Shown here: in pieces, positions 52,085 through 64,000 of the stretch | Layout of the letters: every line of letters begins with the position of its first letter | Numbering within the stretch: the first letter of the stretch is position 1 | Assembly: GCA_024305405.1 (NCBI GenBank) | Contig: JAKNDB010000068.1 | Location: 3,782,501 to 3,846,500, forward strand | Reading direction: 5' to 3' | DNA from: Dirofilaria immitis | Lineage: Eukaryota; Nematoda; Chromadorea; Rhabditida; Onchocercidae | DNA: 64,000 nucleotides | Program-made: the position numbers and the translations under genes | The notes under the pieces: model-generated | The model's input: the letters and a program-made list of their open reading frames with translations, nothing else | Told to the model about the DNA's origin: nothing | Database searches by the model: none

Positions 52085-52325
52085 TTCTAATTGCGGGAGC
52101 AATCGCAGTCGGGATGCGTTTTCAAGAGTTCGGTAGCAGTCTGTCTGCGTAATTTTTAAGCGTTGAAGTTGATTTTTTCAAGTGTTGAAGTTTTGCTAGG
52201 GCAATCTCGGACGGATGTAAGATTTAAAATAATGTTTTATTCTCGAGAAATTAGAAATGTGAGGAAAAAAATGACGTCGAAGAAAGAGAACTGATCGTTT
52301 ATATACCGTCTTCCATATCTTTATT

Positions 52326-52446
52326 ATGGACCATTATTATTATTATCATTATTACTATCACCATTATTATTATTATTGTCGTTATTATTGTTATTAATAT
52401 TATCACTATTACTATTATTATTGTCATTATTATTTATCATTATTAT
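52326..52446. repeat. ATT microsatellite
   Basis: Imperfect (ATT)n with ATC and GTT interruptions, about 120 bp. Confidence 0.85.
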
Positions 52447-53789
52447 TTATATTTATCTATCTGTATTTCTGTAATTTCAACTTACACCATTTCCTTAAAT
52501 TTTCATCAGTTCGCTATTTAGTTATCAGCTTTTAACTGTTATCATTGCATTCATTCATTTTCATATATTTCATTATCTTTGTTCCTTCGTTCGTTTATAA
52601 CCCAATTATCTTTATAACTATAATCAGTAGTTCTAAATTTTAACAAGTCTTAATCAAAAGTTCTATTAATTTAAATCATTAGAAATATTTTTTACAATGG
52701 CTGAATGTATTTAAATTTACTATTTTTAGTAATGATCCACTTTAAATGAATTTTGTCTTTCAATCAGAATATTTTCTTGTATTTCTAACTATTGTAATAT
52801 TATGAATTGTATAATATAGGTAAAGTTATGAGAAAGAATGTAGAGAAGTACTAGTAAAGTTAATTTTTCATTTTGATAAATTTCGATATACCCATCTGAA
52901 CATATGTTGCAAGTAATGAATATCTATACAAATCATTAAGCATTAAATCTTTAGAAATTTGTAAGCTTTTAAGAGTGTTAAAGAATTTAGTCGAAAAAAC
53001 TATTGAATTGTTGACTGAAGATTGAAAGTAGCTGATGAATATTTACCTAAAGTAAATAGACAAAGAATTTTGTTAACCAATGAGTAAAGAAATGAATGAA
53101 TTATACGGCTGACTTACAATTCGTTTAACAAATAGAATTTCATTTTATAATTTATAATTTTGTTTTTTCATTTTTTCAAATCATCTTGTTTTAAAGATAT
53201 TCATTTTCTATACAACGTTCTCTTTATAATGATCTTTTTTCCATTATTATGAAAAAATCCATCCTATGTTTTATTTAATAGTCAATATTAGTTGGCTATA
53301 CTAACTGTGCTTCATTTCTGAATTTACCTCTTTTTGAATTATCGTACTATTATTCTTCACGTGTTTTGATTTTTTAATTGGCCGTTGATATTGGGATATA
53401 GAAATTAATCCCTTGATAATAAAAAGATCGGAATCATAATACGAACATTATTCCTTTTTTTCCAATAAATAATTGCTTATCAATAAGACGGAATATCTTT
53501 TATCTAAAAAATGATAAGTTAAGTAATAAAGAATTTATTAAGAAATATTGCAATTGATTGTTTTAGCTGTAGTTGATATTTTAATTTTGGATAAAATTTT
53601 GTTGTTTTGTTAAATGAAAAATGTTTCGCTATTTAGAACCTAATTGGTATTATCGCTCTAAGAATCTTATTCATCATTTTTCTATCAATTAAAAATTCAT
53701 TTTAGGAATAACAACGGCGGCTAGTGGGGAATTAACGTTTTCGGGAATTGTAACTTGTCCGTCCATCGATTATTGCTATAATTGTTAAT

Positions 53790-56700
53790 ATGGGTAATCT
53801 GATAATTCCAAGAAGGCGTTCGCTTGTATTTAAATTAATATTCTTAATACCGGGAATTTGGTTATGTGCTCTGTTATATTTTTTCACTTCTACAAAACCA
53901 TCAAGCGAGGTAAAATGACTTTGTAGGATTTATATTTGGATAATAAGTGCCGTTTTTATATATTACAATTATTTAAAATGATTAGAAAATTAACATAATT
54001 TCATTGTTATGACCAATTAATTAAGGATGGAGTACAAATTAGAAATTTAGAAGCCAGATAAATTAGAAGCCAGGTTGACATTCTTGAACAATGATGGATT
54101 TTTTGTGCACATGCATTAAACTCTTTAGTTTTGCATGACAATTTGATATCAATCAGAATATCCAATGATTATTAATTCGTTTCTTTTCTCTTGCTTTAGA
54201 AATAATTGAATTATTATATTTTGAGGTATGGCGAATTGAATGATGAAAATGAACTTTAGTGGAGTGTAAATTTTTAGGTCCCTTCTATGAGGCATTCAAA
54301 ATTTGGTTCACCAAAAATACATAAATTGGAAGGTTTCGGTCCTCCTATGTCAATTAAACCTGCCACTAACATTGAGGAGAAGGCCCTGTGCAAGATATCG
54401 ATGTGAAGATTAAAGAGGTATATTTCTGATTTTATTATTGGACGGTTTAAAAAAAAATTCTCTGCCAGTAGATAAAAATAGGAATAGTTTTTTTATCGCC
54501 AAATAATTATACCTGTGTATTATGCTATTGGAACAGAAGATTTTAATTTGTGAATTTGCGAGATAAGGGACAAAAAGAAAGGTTTAGTTCAAGAAACAAA
54601 AATTCTGCTATCACAAAATATCGTTAATTATAGAGAAATATTCCTAAACCAAACAAAGCTCTGTTCAACCAAGATTCTCCTATATATAAATCGGGTGATG
54701 AATATCAAGCGGGTGAAGGAGGAAAAGCAGTAATAATCGATAGGAAAGTAAGTATTTTTAGCTTTATTTTCGTTTAATTTTATTTAAATAAGTCATATTT
54801 GTATCTAAAATATGGGTGTTATTTTCCAGAAATTGACTCTCAATGAAAAAAATTTATGATGATGGATTTAATAAGAATGCCTTTAACCAGTATGTCTCAG
54901 ACATGATTTCGATACACAGAAGTTTGCCAAGTTATATCGATGAAGAGTAAGTTATTTTCAGTTGTTTGCTTTTATCTTCATAAAAAAATAAGCATTTAAA
55001 GAGATATGTTGGAATATTTTTGTCAGCAATATTGGTAACGATTTAATGAAAAATGATATTTTGTCTGTTTTACAATTTTTATAAATTAAGAAAATAAATA
55101 AAGTTGTTCCTTGCATATTAGAACACTAAAATATATATTGTTGTTCCTTGCATATTAGAGCACTAAAAATTTTTTGCTTAGAAGTTAACGATTAAGATGC
55201 TTAGCAGAAGGAAAAAAGACAAAAATAGATTTAATTTAAAATCAATCATTTTCTCACTGCTCATCTTAAAAATCCTATAATCGATTTAAAGTCCTTTATA
55301 GACACTATAAATGTCAATTTTATTTATTTGCTTAAATTATAAAATTTCTTATATATGTTTCTAGATGCAAAACTGAAAATTACGCAAGCGATCTTCCGAA
55401 CACTTCAGTTATTATATGTTTTCATAATGAAGCTTGGTCAGTTTTATTGCGAACAGTACATAGTGTACTTGAAAGAACTCCAGAAAATTTACTCGCTGAA
55501 ATTATCTTAGTTGATGATTTTTCGGACATGGCACATCTCAAGGTTTTTTTTCCTCATAGTTCACAAGTTGATAATATTGGAAACTCCTAAACATCCTTAA
55601 CTTGCAAAAAATCTCATCTCGATATTTTTTTGTATTGAAACGTGATGGTCTTCCCGCAAACTTTAGCTAAATCACGACATAAGTCCTTGGTCATGAAATC
55701 TTGTCGGTAAGGTTGTTTCGAAAAGATGTGATAAAATATAATTTATATGTAGGCGAATTTGGAAATTTACATGCAGCAGTTTCCAAAAGTTCATATTTTG
55801 CGTCTAGAAAACGCGAAGGTCTTATAAGAGCTCGCATAAGAGGAGCTGCTGTTTCGAAAGGCTCTGTAATCACATATCTTGATTCTCATTGCGAATGTTT
55901 AGAAGGTAAGTTAACTTCCAGTTCCGTTTATTTCTCATTATTCTTTCTTGTAGAACTTGGAAAAAAGTTTTTAAATTCTTTTTATTTCGTTCGTATTAGT
56001 TTATAAACAAAAATACAGTATATACAGATAATCATAACTTCTTCGTAGATAGAATTAGCGCTTTCAACATGCATCAATATTTATCATCGAAAACAGTAAG
56101 GCTTGTAAAGAGATGATTTAGGGAAATTTCAAATTTGTCAAATTTATATTTCAATCTTATAAAATCTCCCTCGTTTTTAGGTTGGATAGAACCTCTTTTG
56201 GATCGAATTAAGAAGAATCCGAAAACAGTGGTGTGTCCCGTTATTGATGTGATTGATGATAATACCTTCGAGTACCATTATTCGAAAGCTTATTTTACGA
56301 ATGTGGGTGGCTTCGATTGGTCATTACAGTTTAATTGGCATGCCATTCCTGAAAAGGATCGTAGAGGTAGAAGAAATATTGACCCTGTCAAGTATGAATT
56401 TTAATTTTAAAAGTTTTATGTATTGAATAATTTAATATAAAGAATATTACTATAATTTTTCTGTATTAAAAATATGGACTTTTTAATATGGAAGTGGACG
56501 TGGTTACTTAGAGCTTTTTATCCGTCTTTGAAAAACGAGGAAGAGAAAGATAGACAGTATTAAGAAAATATAATTAACATCCTGCTTTTCAAATATTTGC
56601 GGATTTTGAAATTCTTTTTCTACCCTTTGAAAGTTCTTCAGATCCCCAACTATGGCTGGTGGCCTTTTTTCCATTGATCGTGCTTTTTCGGCGAATTAGG

Positions 56701-59700
56701 AGCCTATGATCCTGGTTTCGACATTTGGGGTGGAGAAAATTTGGAGCTTTCATTCAAAGTTAGTTCATTATGTAATCATATTACTAAAAATGTTTATAGA
56801 ATCATCAAGCTTTACTTTTTCTGGACTTCTTATCAGGTGCCTTAACTGCTAATGTTGAAAGATTTTCCTTGTGTTTTAACTCAGCACAAATATGAAATGA
56901 AGCTTATGTCATTTAGTGAAATCAAAATTAATTTAGCTGATGATATGTAGATAAATTATCAATCATTATCTTGTTTATTTTTAATTTTTATTCAGTAAAT
57001 AAGTATTTGCTTTAGACGTGGATGTGTGGTGGAATACTGAAATTATTCCATGCAGTCATGTTGGACATATATTTCGCAAACGGTCGCCTTATAAATGGCG
57101 TTCTGGTGTGAATGTTTTGAAAAGAAATTCTGTTCGGTTAGCTGAAGTGAGTTCACGGATCTTGAAATTCCTTTTAGTTTTGTAATTTGATGCATTCTTA
57201 AGTTGATTGTCGCTATTTCTTATAATTTTTCAGTATTTTCAAAATAGCTTTCTATTGTAGGTGTGGATGGATGAATACAAGAAATACTATTATGAGAGAA
57301 TTAACAATGATTTGGTAAAGTTTTCTCTTTTTTAAATAATATATACATAATTATACAGAAAAATTGATCATTTATTAGTTTTGTTATTTCAGCATTATTT
57401 ATTGGAAATGAATTATGGATTTTTGGCTAGTATTATAGTGATTTACTGTTTTATAAAAGTTGCATTTGTTCTCTATGCATTTGTTTTCTCTGTTTCGCTC
57501 GTAGACATCTGATTTCTTTTCTGATCTCTAAATATTAGTGGCTGCTACAAATTACTCTTAGTACAATGGAAAAAAGAAAGGTAAATCTAAGCTATTAAAC
57601 ATTAATGATTAGGGTGATTTCGGTGATGTAAGTAGCAGGAAGGCATTGCGCGAAAAACTACAATGTAAATCCTTCAAATGGTATCTGGACAATGTATATC
57701 CAGAATTGTTTGTTCCAGGAGATGCTGTTGGAAGAGGAGAGGTACTTTTTCGGAAATAAAACCGTTACTTATTAAACTAAAAATTTATTGAAATTTGAGA
57801 TTTCTATTTCTACACTTTAGAATTTGGGGGTTTTTTTATTTGGATATTTCCTCTTCTCTCTTTCTTTCCCCATCCTATTTTAAATGCTGCTGATGTTCGT
57901 TTTTTGTTTTAGTTGTGCTGACACTCCCCATGTTTTTGGCATTGTCCATCAGATTTGTAATAACTTGTCAGTGTACGAATATTTTTGAATACTAATCTAT
58001 TAATTTTTTAACCGATACGGGAGCATATGTGTGCACTTCATTCTACATGCACTTTTTAGTCGATAGTAGTAAATTCTTTTCTTAACATTATTTTAATATC
58101 TTACATTTTGTTATTAAATATCCTGAGTTAATCCTAATCAATTTAGAGACTATTAGTTGCAAAGTTGATTTGTCGATGAAATATATTCAAACATTTTTCT
58201 AGTGTTAACATAGTAATGAAAATTTTTATTAGTTTTTATTGTTTTGGGAAAGAAGCGATTTGAGAATGAACAAAGAATTCATGTATTTTTTCCGTTTGTA
58301 CATTGATTAGAGTAGGGAATTTGCTAAATTTTCTTGAAGTGATAAAGCTAATGAGATAGCTTGAATTAGATTTTTATGAATTTCTACTCCATGTTTTACT
58401 AGTAAATTATAATTTTTAATATTTGTATGTGATTGTTTATTCTTAGGAAATATCATAGAGCAGTAGAAAACCAAAAGAAAAGGGGAGTAAATGGGACGAT
58501 CACTTTCAGATTCGTAATAAAGGCGAAGTGGAAGGGGATGCTATCCAACATTGCTTGGATAGTGAGGTGGGCGAAGATATTCAAAAGTGGTGATTGCGTT
58601 TCCATGTCACAAGAGTGGTGGTAACCAGGTTCCTTAATTTAAGCAAGAAATAATTTTTTTGTTACTAAAACAATTTGTATATCTCATATTTTGATAATAA
58701 CATTAGTTCGTCAAAGAAATTCATCATAACTGACATTATTAAAATTAATCCATAAGCTTTTTCTGTTGTAACTTTTTATTTTAACGGTTAGTTTCCTGCA
58801 TGTGTTCTTGTTTAAGCAGTACATGCCGCAAACTATTCGTTCAAAATATTTCAAAGTTGATTTTATTAAGATAGCATTTGCTTATTGGAATCTGCGCATG
58901 ATTTCTTTTGCATATAGAAATTGATGTTGGGTGCAATTTTTGGTGTGTTTCTTATTGCTTGCAGCTTCTATTTCTTAATATTTAATGTCTCACTTTTTGT
59001 CCATGTTTGTCGTTTCATTTACGTCAAACAGTGCTGTAGCAGTATCTTCATGAAATCTATCGATCCCTCATTTGGTTTTTGAATAGAAAATGACTAGCGG
59101 AAAATATTTGCTTCATGAAGTGTTTGCTTCATGGGCGAAATAACGTAAGTCTCTATAGATTCGCAACAAAGGAGGTGGATCGAAGAATTGTTTAGACTGG
59201 ACATCACGTGGAAAACGAAGATCGGCAACTGCAGGTCTGTATTGGTGTCATAAGAAAGGTGGTAATCAGGTATATTTCGTATCTTGGATCTGATTTTAAT
59301 GTATATTGTATATTTTTTCTTTGTCTTGAAATCTCTCATCGATTATTATTTTCAAAATATTTCTTACTAACAATAATATTCTGGAAAATGATATTTATAT
59401 GCTGTTAGCTAATATCGGATTGCTCGTCAAAACCAAAGCAATAGCGGTTTCTATATTTGTTTGAATTTTCTATGGCTTCTGACGGCATAGGTCAAGAACA
59501 TATATGCTAATTATGACAATCAGAGCTATCATATATGTATTTATTGATTTCATAAATATTAATCCATGGTAAAGTAATTGGAATTTTTGTGAAGAGAAAA
59601 CTTTTATTCTTTCTCTCTTTTAATGTATGACAGCTGTATTCGAAAAGCAATTCACATTCAATATTCTTTCTTTTAAATCCATTTCTTAATTTTTACCAGT

Positions 59701-60391
59701 TGTTTCTGTTGTAAATTGATTCCAAATTATTTTATAATTATTTTCTCTCTCTAGGAATGCTGCAAGCAAAATGAATTATTAAATCTCTCAAGGAAAATTA
59801 AGTTGAAAACGAAATTGAAAAAAGATTTGACTCAGTTTTCTTACGCTACAAAGTTAATATTTAAGGGATTTTATTTGCACAGATTTCAAAAAGAACGTTT
59901 ATATAGTTAAGGAAATCTAATTATTTTTGATATTCCAAAATTTTTTATAAACATATTTTCCCAGTATTGGATGCTAAGCAAGGATGGTGAAATACGAAGA
60001 GATGATTCGTGTATCGATTATGCTGGTACTGATGTTATGGTTTATCCGTGTCACGGAATGAAGGGTAATCAAGAATGGAAATATTTTCCTTATGTGAGTT
60101 CAGCTTGTTGCGATAAAAAGTTTTTGATTGAACAGTTAACAATAGTGTTAACAGCGGTTTTAGTTACTCGTTCATTTGATTTTTTTTTATGATATCCCAA
60201 ATTGAAGTTTTCCAAGATTTGCTATTCTACAGAAAAATCAAATTCTTCACGTCATCACGGATAAGTGTTTGGAAATGTCAAGAGATGGCACTAAGTTGAT
60301 GATGGATGATTGTGATCAAACGAATCCTTATCAGCAGTGGTTGGTTCAGGAATTTAATCAAACATTAGCCAGGCAGTATAGACTACTGTAA
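53790..60391 (+). CDS. gly-5: Polypeptide N-acetylgalactosaminyltransferase, GLY-5 type (six apparent frameshifts)
   Basis: Exons: 53790-53909, 54278-54417, 54634-54747, 54830-54946, 55365-55542, 55753-55905, 56181-56391, 56642-56758, 57016-57146, 57261-57314, 57613-57741, then 58510-58628 or 59159-59269, 59965-60093, 60233-60391; about 624 residues. It is a type II Golgi enzyme: short cytoplasmic [11 protein letters not shown], an anchor ([19 protein letters not shown]), a stem, a GT-A catalytic domain with [43 protein letters not shown], the metal-binding [14 protein letters not shown], the [12 protein letters not shown] motif and [10 protein letters not shown], then a ricin-type lectin domain with three QxW repeats (QYW, QEW, QQW). 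It starts mucin-type O-glycosylation by adding GalNAc to Ser/Thr. Single-base shifts are needed near 54374, 54846-54852 (one base too many), 55808-55811, 56684-56688, 57038-57040 and 58583-58586. All splice phases then agree. Confidence 0.93.
58510..58628 (+). CDS. gly-5: GalNAc-transferase alternative lectin exon 12a
   Basis: It follows a CACTTTCAG acceptor and ends at a GTTCCT donor. It reads [20 protein letters not shown], then GEDIQ, and after a one-base correction in A4 (58583-58586) [14 protein letters not shown]. This is the alpha repeat of the ricin-type lectin domain with the CLD motif; the final Q joins YW of the next exon to form QxW. 119+1 nt = 40 codons, phase 0 at both ends, so it is interchangeable with exon 12b. 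Confidence 0.85.
59159..59269 (+). CDS. gly-5: GalNAc-transferase alternative lectin exon 12b
   Basis: It follows CTCTATAG and ends at GTATAT. It reads [20 protein letters not shown], then [17 protein letters not shown]; 37 codons, phase 0 at both ends, no frame break. It has the same start (IRNKG), CLD motif and end (CHK.GGNQ) as exon 12a but differs in between, so it is a duplicated exon that would replace 12a in an alternative isoform with another alpha-repeat surface. C. elegans gly-5 is reported to produce several splice forms, which fits. Confidence 0.88.
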
Positions 60392-62221
60392 ATACATTTA
60401 CTGTTTTTTATGTTGTTTTTTATGAATTATGATAAGAAAAAGCTAATCATAAAGATAGATTCAGTAAAGGAGAGAATCAAAAGAAGAGAAGAAACAAAAT
60501 CATGATTTTGGATGAATTTTAATTTTCCATCCAACTCAATGGTACACTATATGTAGGTGTTTTTCCAGTACTGTTTGAAAAATGTTGTTGCCAATTTTAT
60601 TTTTCATTTTATTACTCTTTAGTCATGTTCTAAAGCAAAAACGAAAACCTTTTTCCCACCTGGTTTTACAACAGGTGAAACATACGTTTTATTCACTTTT
60701 TAATAAGTATGCTAATTTTCTGTCAATTTGAGTTTATTTATGAAAATTAGGATGGTGAATTCTGTTTGAATTTATAGGAAAATTCTCAGATTGTTGATTC
60801 TTCAGTCTTTAAATCAAAATTGCTTCCTGTGTGATACAGGGTAATAATATCTATATGTTTGTTTGTGTTTTCATTTTTTTAAAGTATTTTTTCGAGAAGA
60901 AGTACGCTCTTCCTGTACTTCTTTATTGTTTTTCCAGCAATTCCATCACTTTTTTCGATATTGAACATTTCGACATATCACTATGTTTTTCACTTCATTT
61001 TACATACTTCCTTTCATTTATGCATATTTTTTAGCCTAAAAATGTTAAAAATTGATTGATTTGTTTGTCCATTTTCTTTTAATGCATTACAATAGAGAAA
61101 TCATTATTGATGTAAAATTAAGGATACGATTCCCATGCTTTCCTAAGTGTATTGAACGAAATGAATTTCCAAGAATCTTACAGAGAAGATAATAAAAATT
61201 CTCCGATAGATTTTTATAGCAAGATGTCAAAGTGGTGATAAACTGATAATAGAAAATCGAATACTTCGTGTTATAATTGGACAGACAAACAATCATTTCT
61301 TATTATTTGTTATATATCTACCTTTTGACGGCTGTGATATTGCATTTTTATCATTATTTCTATCACTTATATCCGTTTCCGGTGTCTTCACTTCTTTTTG
61401 CGCCAATAGCTTTATTTATTCATTTTTTAATTTTATTCATTCCAAATATTTTTCCCACTTTTTTCTCTACTTCTAGTACTTAAATTGGAAGCAGTTTCAA
61501 ATATTTTTTCTAATTTCGAGCGTAATGAAATGTTTAATCCTTAAATGAAAATAATTACATTTGTCATTATTGTTGTTTTCTTTTACTTTTTTCAAATATA
61601 TCCTATTTTAATTTCGGCCTTTCATTTATACTTTCCATATATAGCTAAACAATGATAATGCATTTATGATATATTGATATTGCTATGGTGCATCATTTTA
61701 ATTATTCATCACTTCTATTACATATGTCTTGTTATATTTATTTAGTGATATTTTTAGTAGAATTTCTGGTATTTTTTAATAGTTCTTGAAGAACTTCCTG
61801 CATTTATCCACTAATTAATTTATTTATCTGTTTATATGTAGTCTGGTATAAACCGAGTGGATTTTTATAAATGCGTCTATTATTTTTAGTTTCTTATTAT
61901 TGCGGTCGCTCTTTTTTGTTATTGTTATCATAATGTGCCTTCTTCATTCATTTTGTTTGATAATAAAAACTTTAAAATGAGATCACTGAGAAGCATATCA
62001 GTTTTCTCTGAATATGTAATTCACCTGGTAGTTTATTTTGATCCTCACTTTTATGTAAAGATAATGGAATTAAATGCATTATTGTGACCATTACTTTTCA
62101 TTAAAAGTTTTTATTGTGAAGAGAAACACTTTGATATGATAATCAAATATTTTTTCATGTTTAGTTAAACTGTTCAATGAGAAAGCAGCTCATGATTTGT
62201 CGCTAATACCGTCGGATTGCC
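60392..62221. other. Spacer between GalNAc-transferase and mitochondrial carrier
   Basis: 1.8 kb, T-rich on the plus strand, no supported gene. It holds the transferase 3' UTR and presumably the carrier promoter. Hydrophobic open frames at 60831-61034 and 61277-61483 are T-rich readings without conserved features. Confidence 0.55.
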
Positions 62222-63682
62222 ATGGATTGGTTTGGTCGGCCATTATTTTGTGGTGCTATTGCTGGATTGGTCGTAGACTTAACATTGTATCCACTGGATA
62301 CTATCAAAACCAGACTGCAAAGTTCCGAGGTAATTATGATGAAATTATTCATGCATATATGCCGTTTGTATGTGCGATAACATTTTAAAAGTATTAAATA
62401 TGAGGATAATGATAATTAGTTCGTGAATCTTGAAGAAAATTAATTACCTGAATTTTATGCACCTATCGTATTGGTTAATTGATGTTTGGTACGTGCAATA
62501 ATACATAATGCAGACATATTTATTTGTTGGGAATGTTTTCAACTTATATAATTTCAGGGATTTGCTGCTGCAGGTGGACTACGAAATATCTATCGCGGTA
62601 TGGGATCGATATTCTTTGGTTCTGCACCAAGTGCTGCATTGTTCTTTTCCAGTTATAATATGCTCAAACAATTAGCCGGTAAAGAATGCAAGTAAATAAT
62701 TGTCATTAAAATGTCGTTTGTTGAATACTACTGATGATATGTTGTGTAACAAGAGTTAGAATTGTAAGCTAATTGAGATAAGCACTTAGTATAAATGAGA
62801 AACCTGTTTTAAAGTCTTCTCGAATTGCAAAAGCAAACAGTATAATTCGAATGCCTTTTATTCTTTTACCGACCTGATATACTTTTTTTCTTCTTTCAAC
62901 TATAAGGAAATAGATATTAATGATATTTTTGATAAATAAATAGGATTTAAATAATTTCGGCGTGTAAAATATTTTTTTCGCTCCATGTTTCAGTTCATAG
63001 GTATTCGATTTATTTCGTCACATTAATTTTGGTAAAATGAGAAAATTTTTCAGCGGTGGCTGTGAATGCAGGTGCAGCTGGTTTTTCGGAAGTTGTTGCT
63101 TGCGTCATACGGGTTCCTACTGAATTGGTAAAACAGCGTGCACAGGCAAAGCATATTCATCATTTGCGTATAATTTGCCGAACGATTTATAATCGAAGTG
63201 GTACAATTTTTATTTCTGTTATAATAGTTGATGGAAATCCATAATCAAAATGATTCCTTTCCAAGTAATTAGACAATCTGATGGGACTATTATATCATAT
63301 TTGTTAAATTGATAGTTGAAATTCTTAAAAGCATAAAAGTTTCTTAATATGCAGTAGTCGCAGCGTCAGCGTCTCTTGATTCAGTAACTTTCGCTGTATC
63401 TTCTCATCCCTCATTAATCAGCTGTATTCATTGAAAACTCATGTGTTTTGACGGTATTTCCTTAATATTCCAGTTGAGACTTAGATATTACTTTAGTAAA
63501 TTATAATTATCATAGAATATAACTTCTTTGGATTCAGTTCTCTCATATGAATAAAGTTTTTCCACTTCCTTTTCAGGATTCCTTGGATTTTATCAGGGTT
63601 TCTTTAGCACTGTATCCAGGGAAATTCCATTTTCACTTATCGAGTTCCCTCTTTGGGAAGTTTTAAAGCAAAAAGTGACAAG
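62222..63682 (+). CDS. Mitochondrial S-adenosylmethionine carrier, SLC25A26 type (partial)
   Basis: Four exons: 62222-62329, 62558-62678, 63054-63200, 63577-63682, in phase, with the 3' part beyond the right edge. The product starts [20 protein letters not shown] and has the first carrier signature [12 protein letters not shown]. The second module runs [20 protein letters not shown], then [20 protein letters not shown] (second PxExxKxR-type signature), and [20 protein letters not shown] with PLWEVLK. These match the human SAM carrier closely ([49 protein letters not shown]). It imports SAM into the mitochondrial matrix in exchange for S-adenosylhomocysteine, for methylation of mitochondrial DNA, RNA and proteins. 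The exon 2 donor at 62679 (GTAAAG) is chosen over GTAAAT at 62692 because only the former keeps the frame. The third carrier repeat is not in the window. Confidence 0.94.
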
Positions 63683-64000
63683 GTTTGTTTTAATCACTCG
63701 TTTAATTTGATTTCCAAAAATTTAAGATTATATTAATATGTTTTGCAAGATCATAAGGTTGTTGCATGTGCAGCATTAAATGTTAGTTAGTAAACTAAAT
63801 TACCTAAATTAAAAATGATATATTATCAAACACGATTACGTTGATATGGAATAAATTTAAAAAATTGTAACAGCTGAAACTGAATCTCGTTTGAAGCGGA
63901 AGTAATGAAAATACACTTGTTAATAGAACTTGATTTTATAATCAAAAAGTTCAAATAAATATGGATAAGATTCATTTGTCATTTATCATATATCGTAGAA
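63683..64000 (+). other. Intron of the SAM carrier gene
   Basis: AT-rich sequence following the GTTTGT donor at 63683. No further carrier exon is recognisable before the right edge, so the gene's third module lies outside. Confidence 0.6.

Larger units (their letters stand above)
51594..53789. promoter_or_regulatory. Divergent intergenic region between dynamitin and GalNAc-transferase
   Basis: 2.2 kb between two start codons in opposite orientation, so it should hold both promoters. The part at 51830-52150 is clearly richer in G+C than the surroundings and contains the 70-bp tandem duplication; this is the best candidate for regulatory sequence. An ATT microsatellite follows. No gene was recognised; the sequence at 52470-53700 is AT-rich and featureless. 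Confidence 0.45.

Noticed and set aside
6826..58628. Programmed ribosomal frameshifting or RNA editing as an explanation for the repeated frame breaks
   Set aside because: The shifts occur in several unrelated genes and at differing run sequences, including missing G bases, and are not linked to any stimulatory structure I can see. Sequencing error explains them with fewer assumptions.
58510..59269. Exons 12a and 12b as two consecutive lectin repeats in one protein
   Set aside because: Both encode the same alpha repeat and end at the Q of QxW. Inclusion of both would leave the first without its YW partner, so alternative use is more likely.
1..64000. CRISPR arrays, bacterial operons, riboswitches, integrated Wolbachia genes or viral copies
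   Set aside because: No regularly spaced repeats, no Shine-Dalgarno-led gene runs and no prokaryotic or viral coding signatures were found; all supported genes are spliced nuclear genes.

Overview
This window looks like nuclear DNA of a parasitic nematode, most likely a clade III spirurid or filarial species. The genome is very AT-rich. Genes are split into many small exons with GT..AG introns, most acceptors end in TTTCAG or a close variant, and several start codons sit a few bases after a TTTCAG-type site, as expected for spliced-leader trans-splicing. The reconstructed proteins resemble metazoan and nematode families. The species cannot be named from the sequence alone.

Layout. 1-11305 is a minus-strand block: the first two coding exons of a TMEM144-like membrane protein (its 3' part lies past the left edge), the gamma-secretase subunit PEN-2, and two diverged tandem paralogues of the mitochondrial protein TMEM177. 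A 361-bp divergent spacer separates this block from a plus-strand run at 11667-22363: an IGBP1/TAP42 PP2A-binding protein, the snRNA export adaptor PHAX, and an acidic protein ending in a diverged acyl-CoA-binding-protein fold. After a 6-kb AT-rich desert, 28388-35047 holds a minus-strand matrix metalloproteinase with long introns. 35048-48560 is mostly simple and degenerate tandem repeats, with one clear gene, an initiator tRNA-Met at 43221-43292. 48561-51593 (minus) is dynamitin (dynactin subunit 2). A 2.2-kb divergent spacer with an exact 70-bp tandem duplication leads to a plus-strand polypeptide GalNAc-transferase of the GLY-5 type (53790-60391) with two alternative lectin exons. The window ends inside a mitochondrial S-adenosylmethionine carrier (62222 onward).

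The genes are mostly housekeeping and do not form one pathway. Neighbouring same-strand genes could be partly co-transcribed, but the spacing (about 590-920 bp or more) is looser than typical nematode operons.

Two global observations matter for anyone annotating this region. First, at least ten conserved exons carry a single-base indel, mostly in short homopolymers. Splice sites stay intact, and each exon length becomes phase-consistent if one base is added or removed. This points to consensus errors in the assembly, or less likely to decayed genes, and it explains why open reading frames look short. Second, I found no clear new system. The most interesting real biology is the pair of mutually exclusive lectin exons in the GalNAc-transferase, the tandem TMEM177 paralogues, the diverged ACBP-like protein, the Asp/Asn-rich prodomain of the metalloproteinase, and an inverted copy of a dynamitin splice junction inside the adjacent intron.
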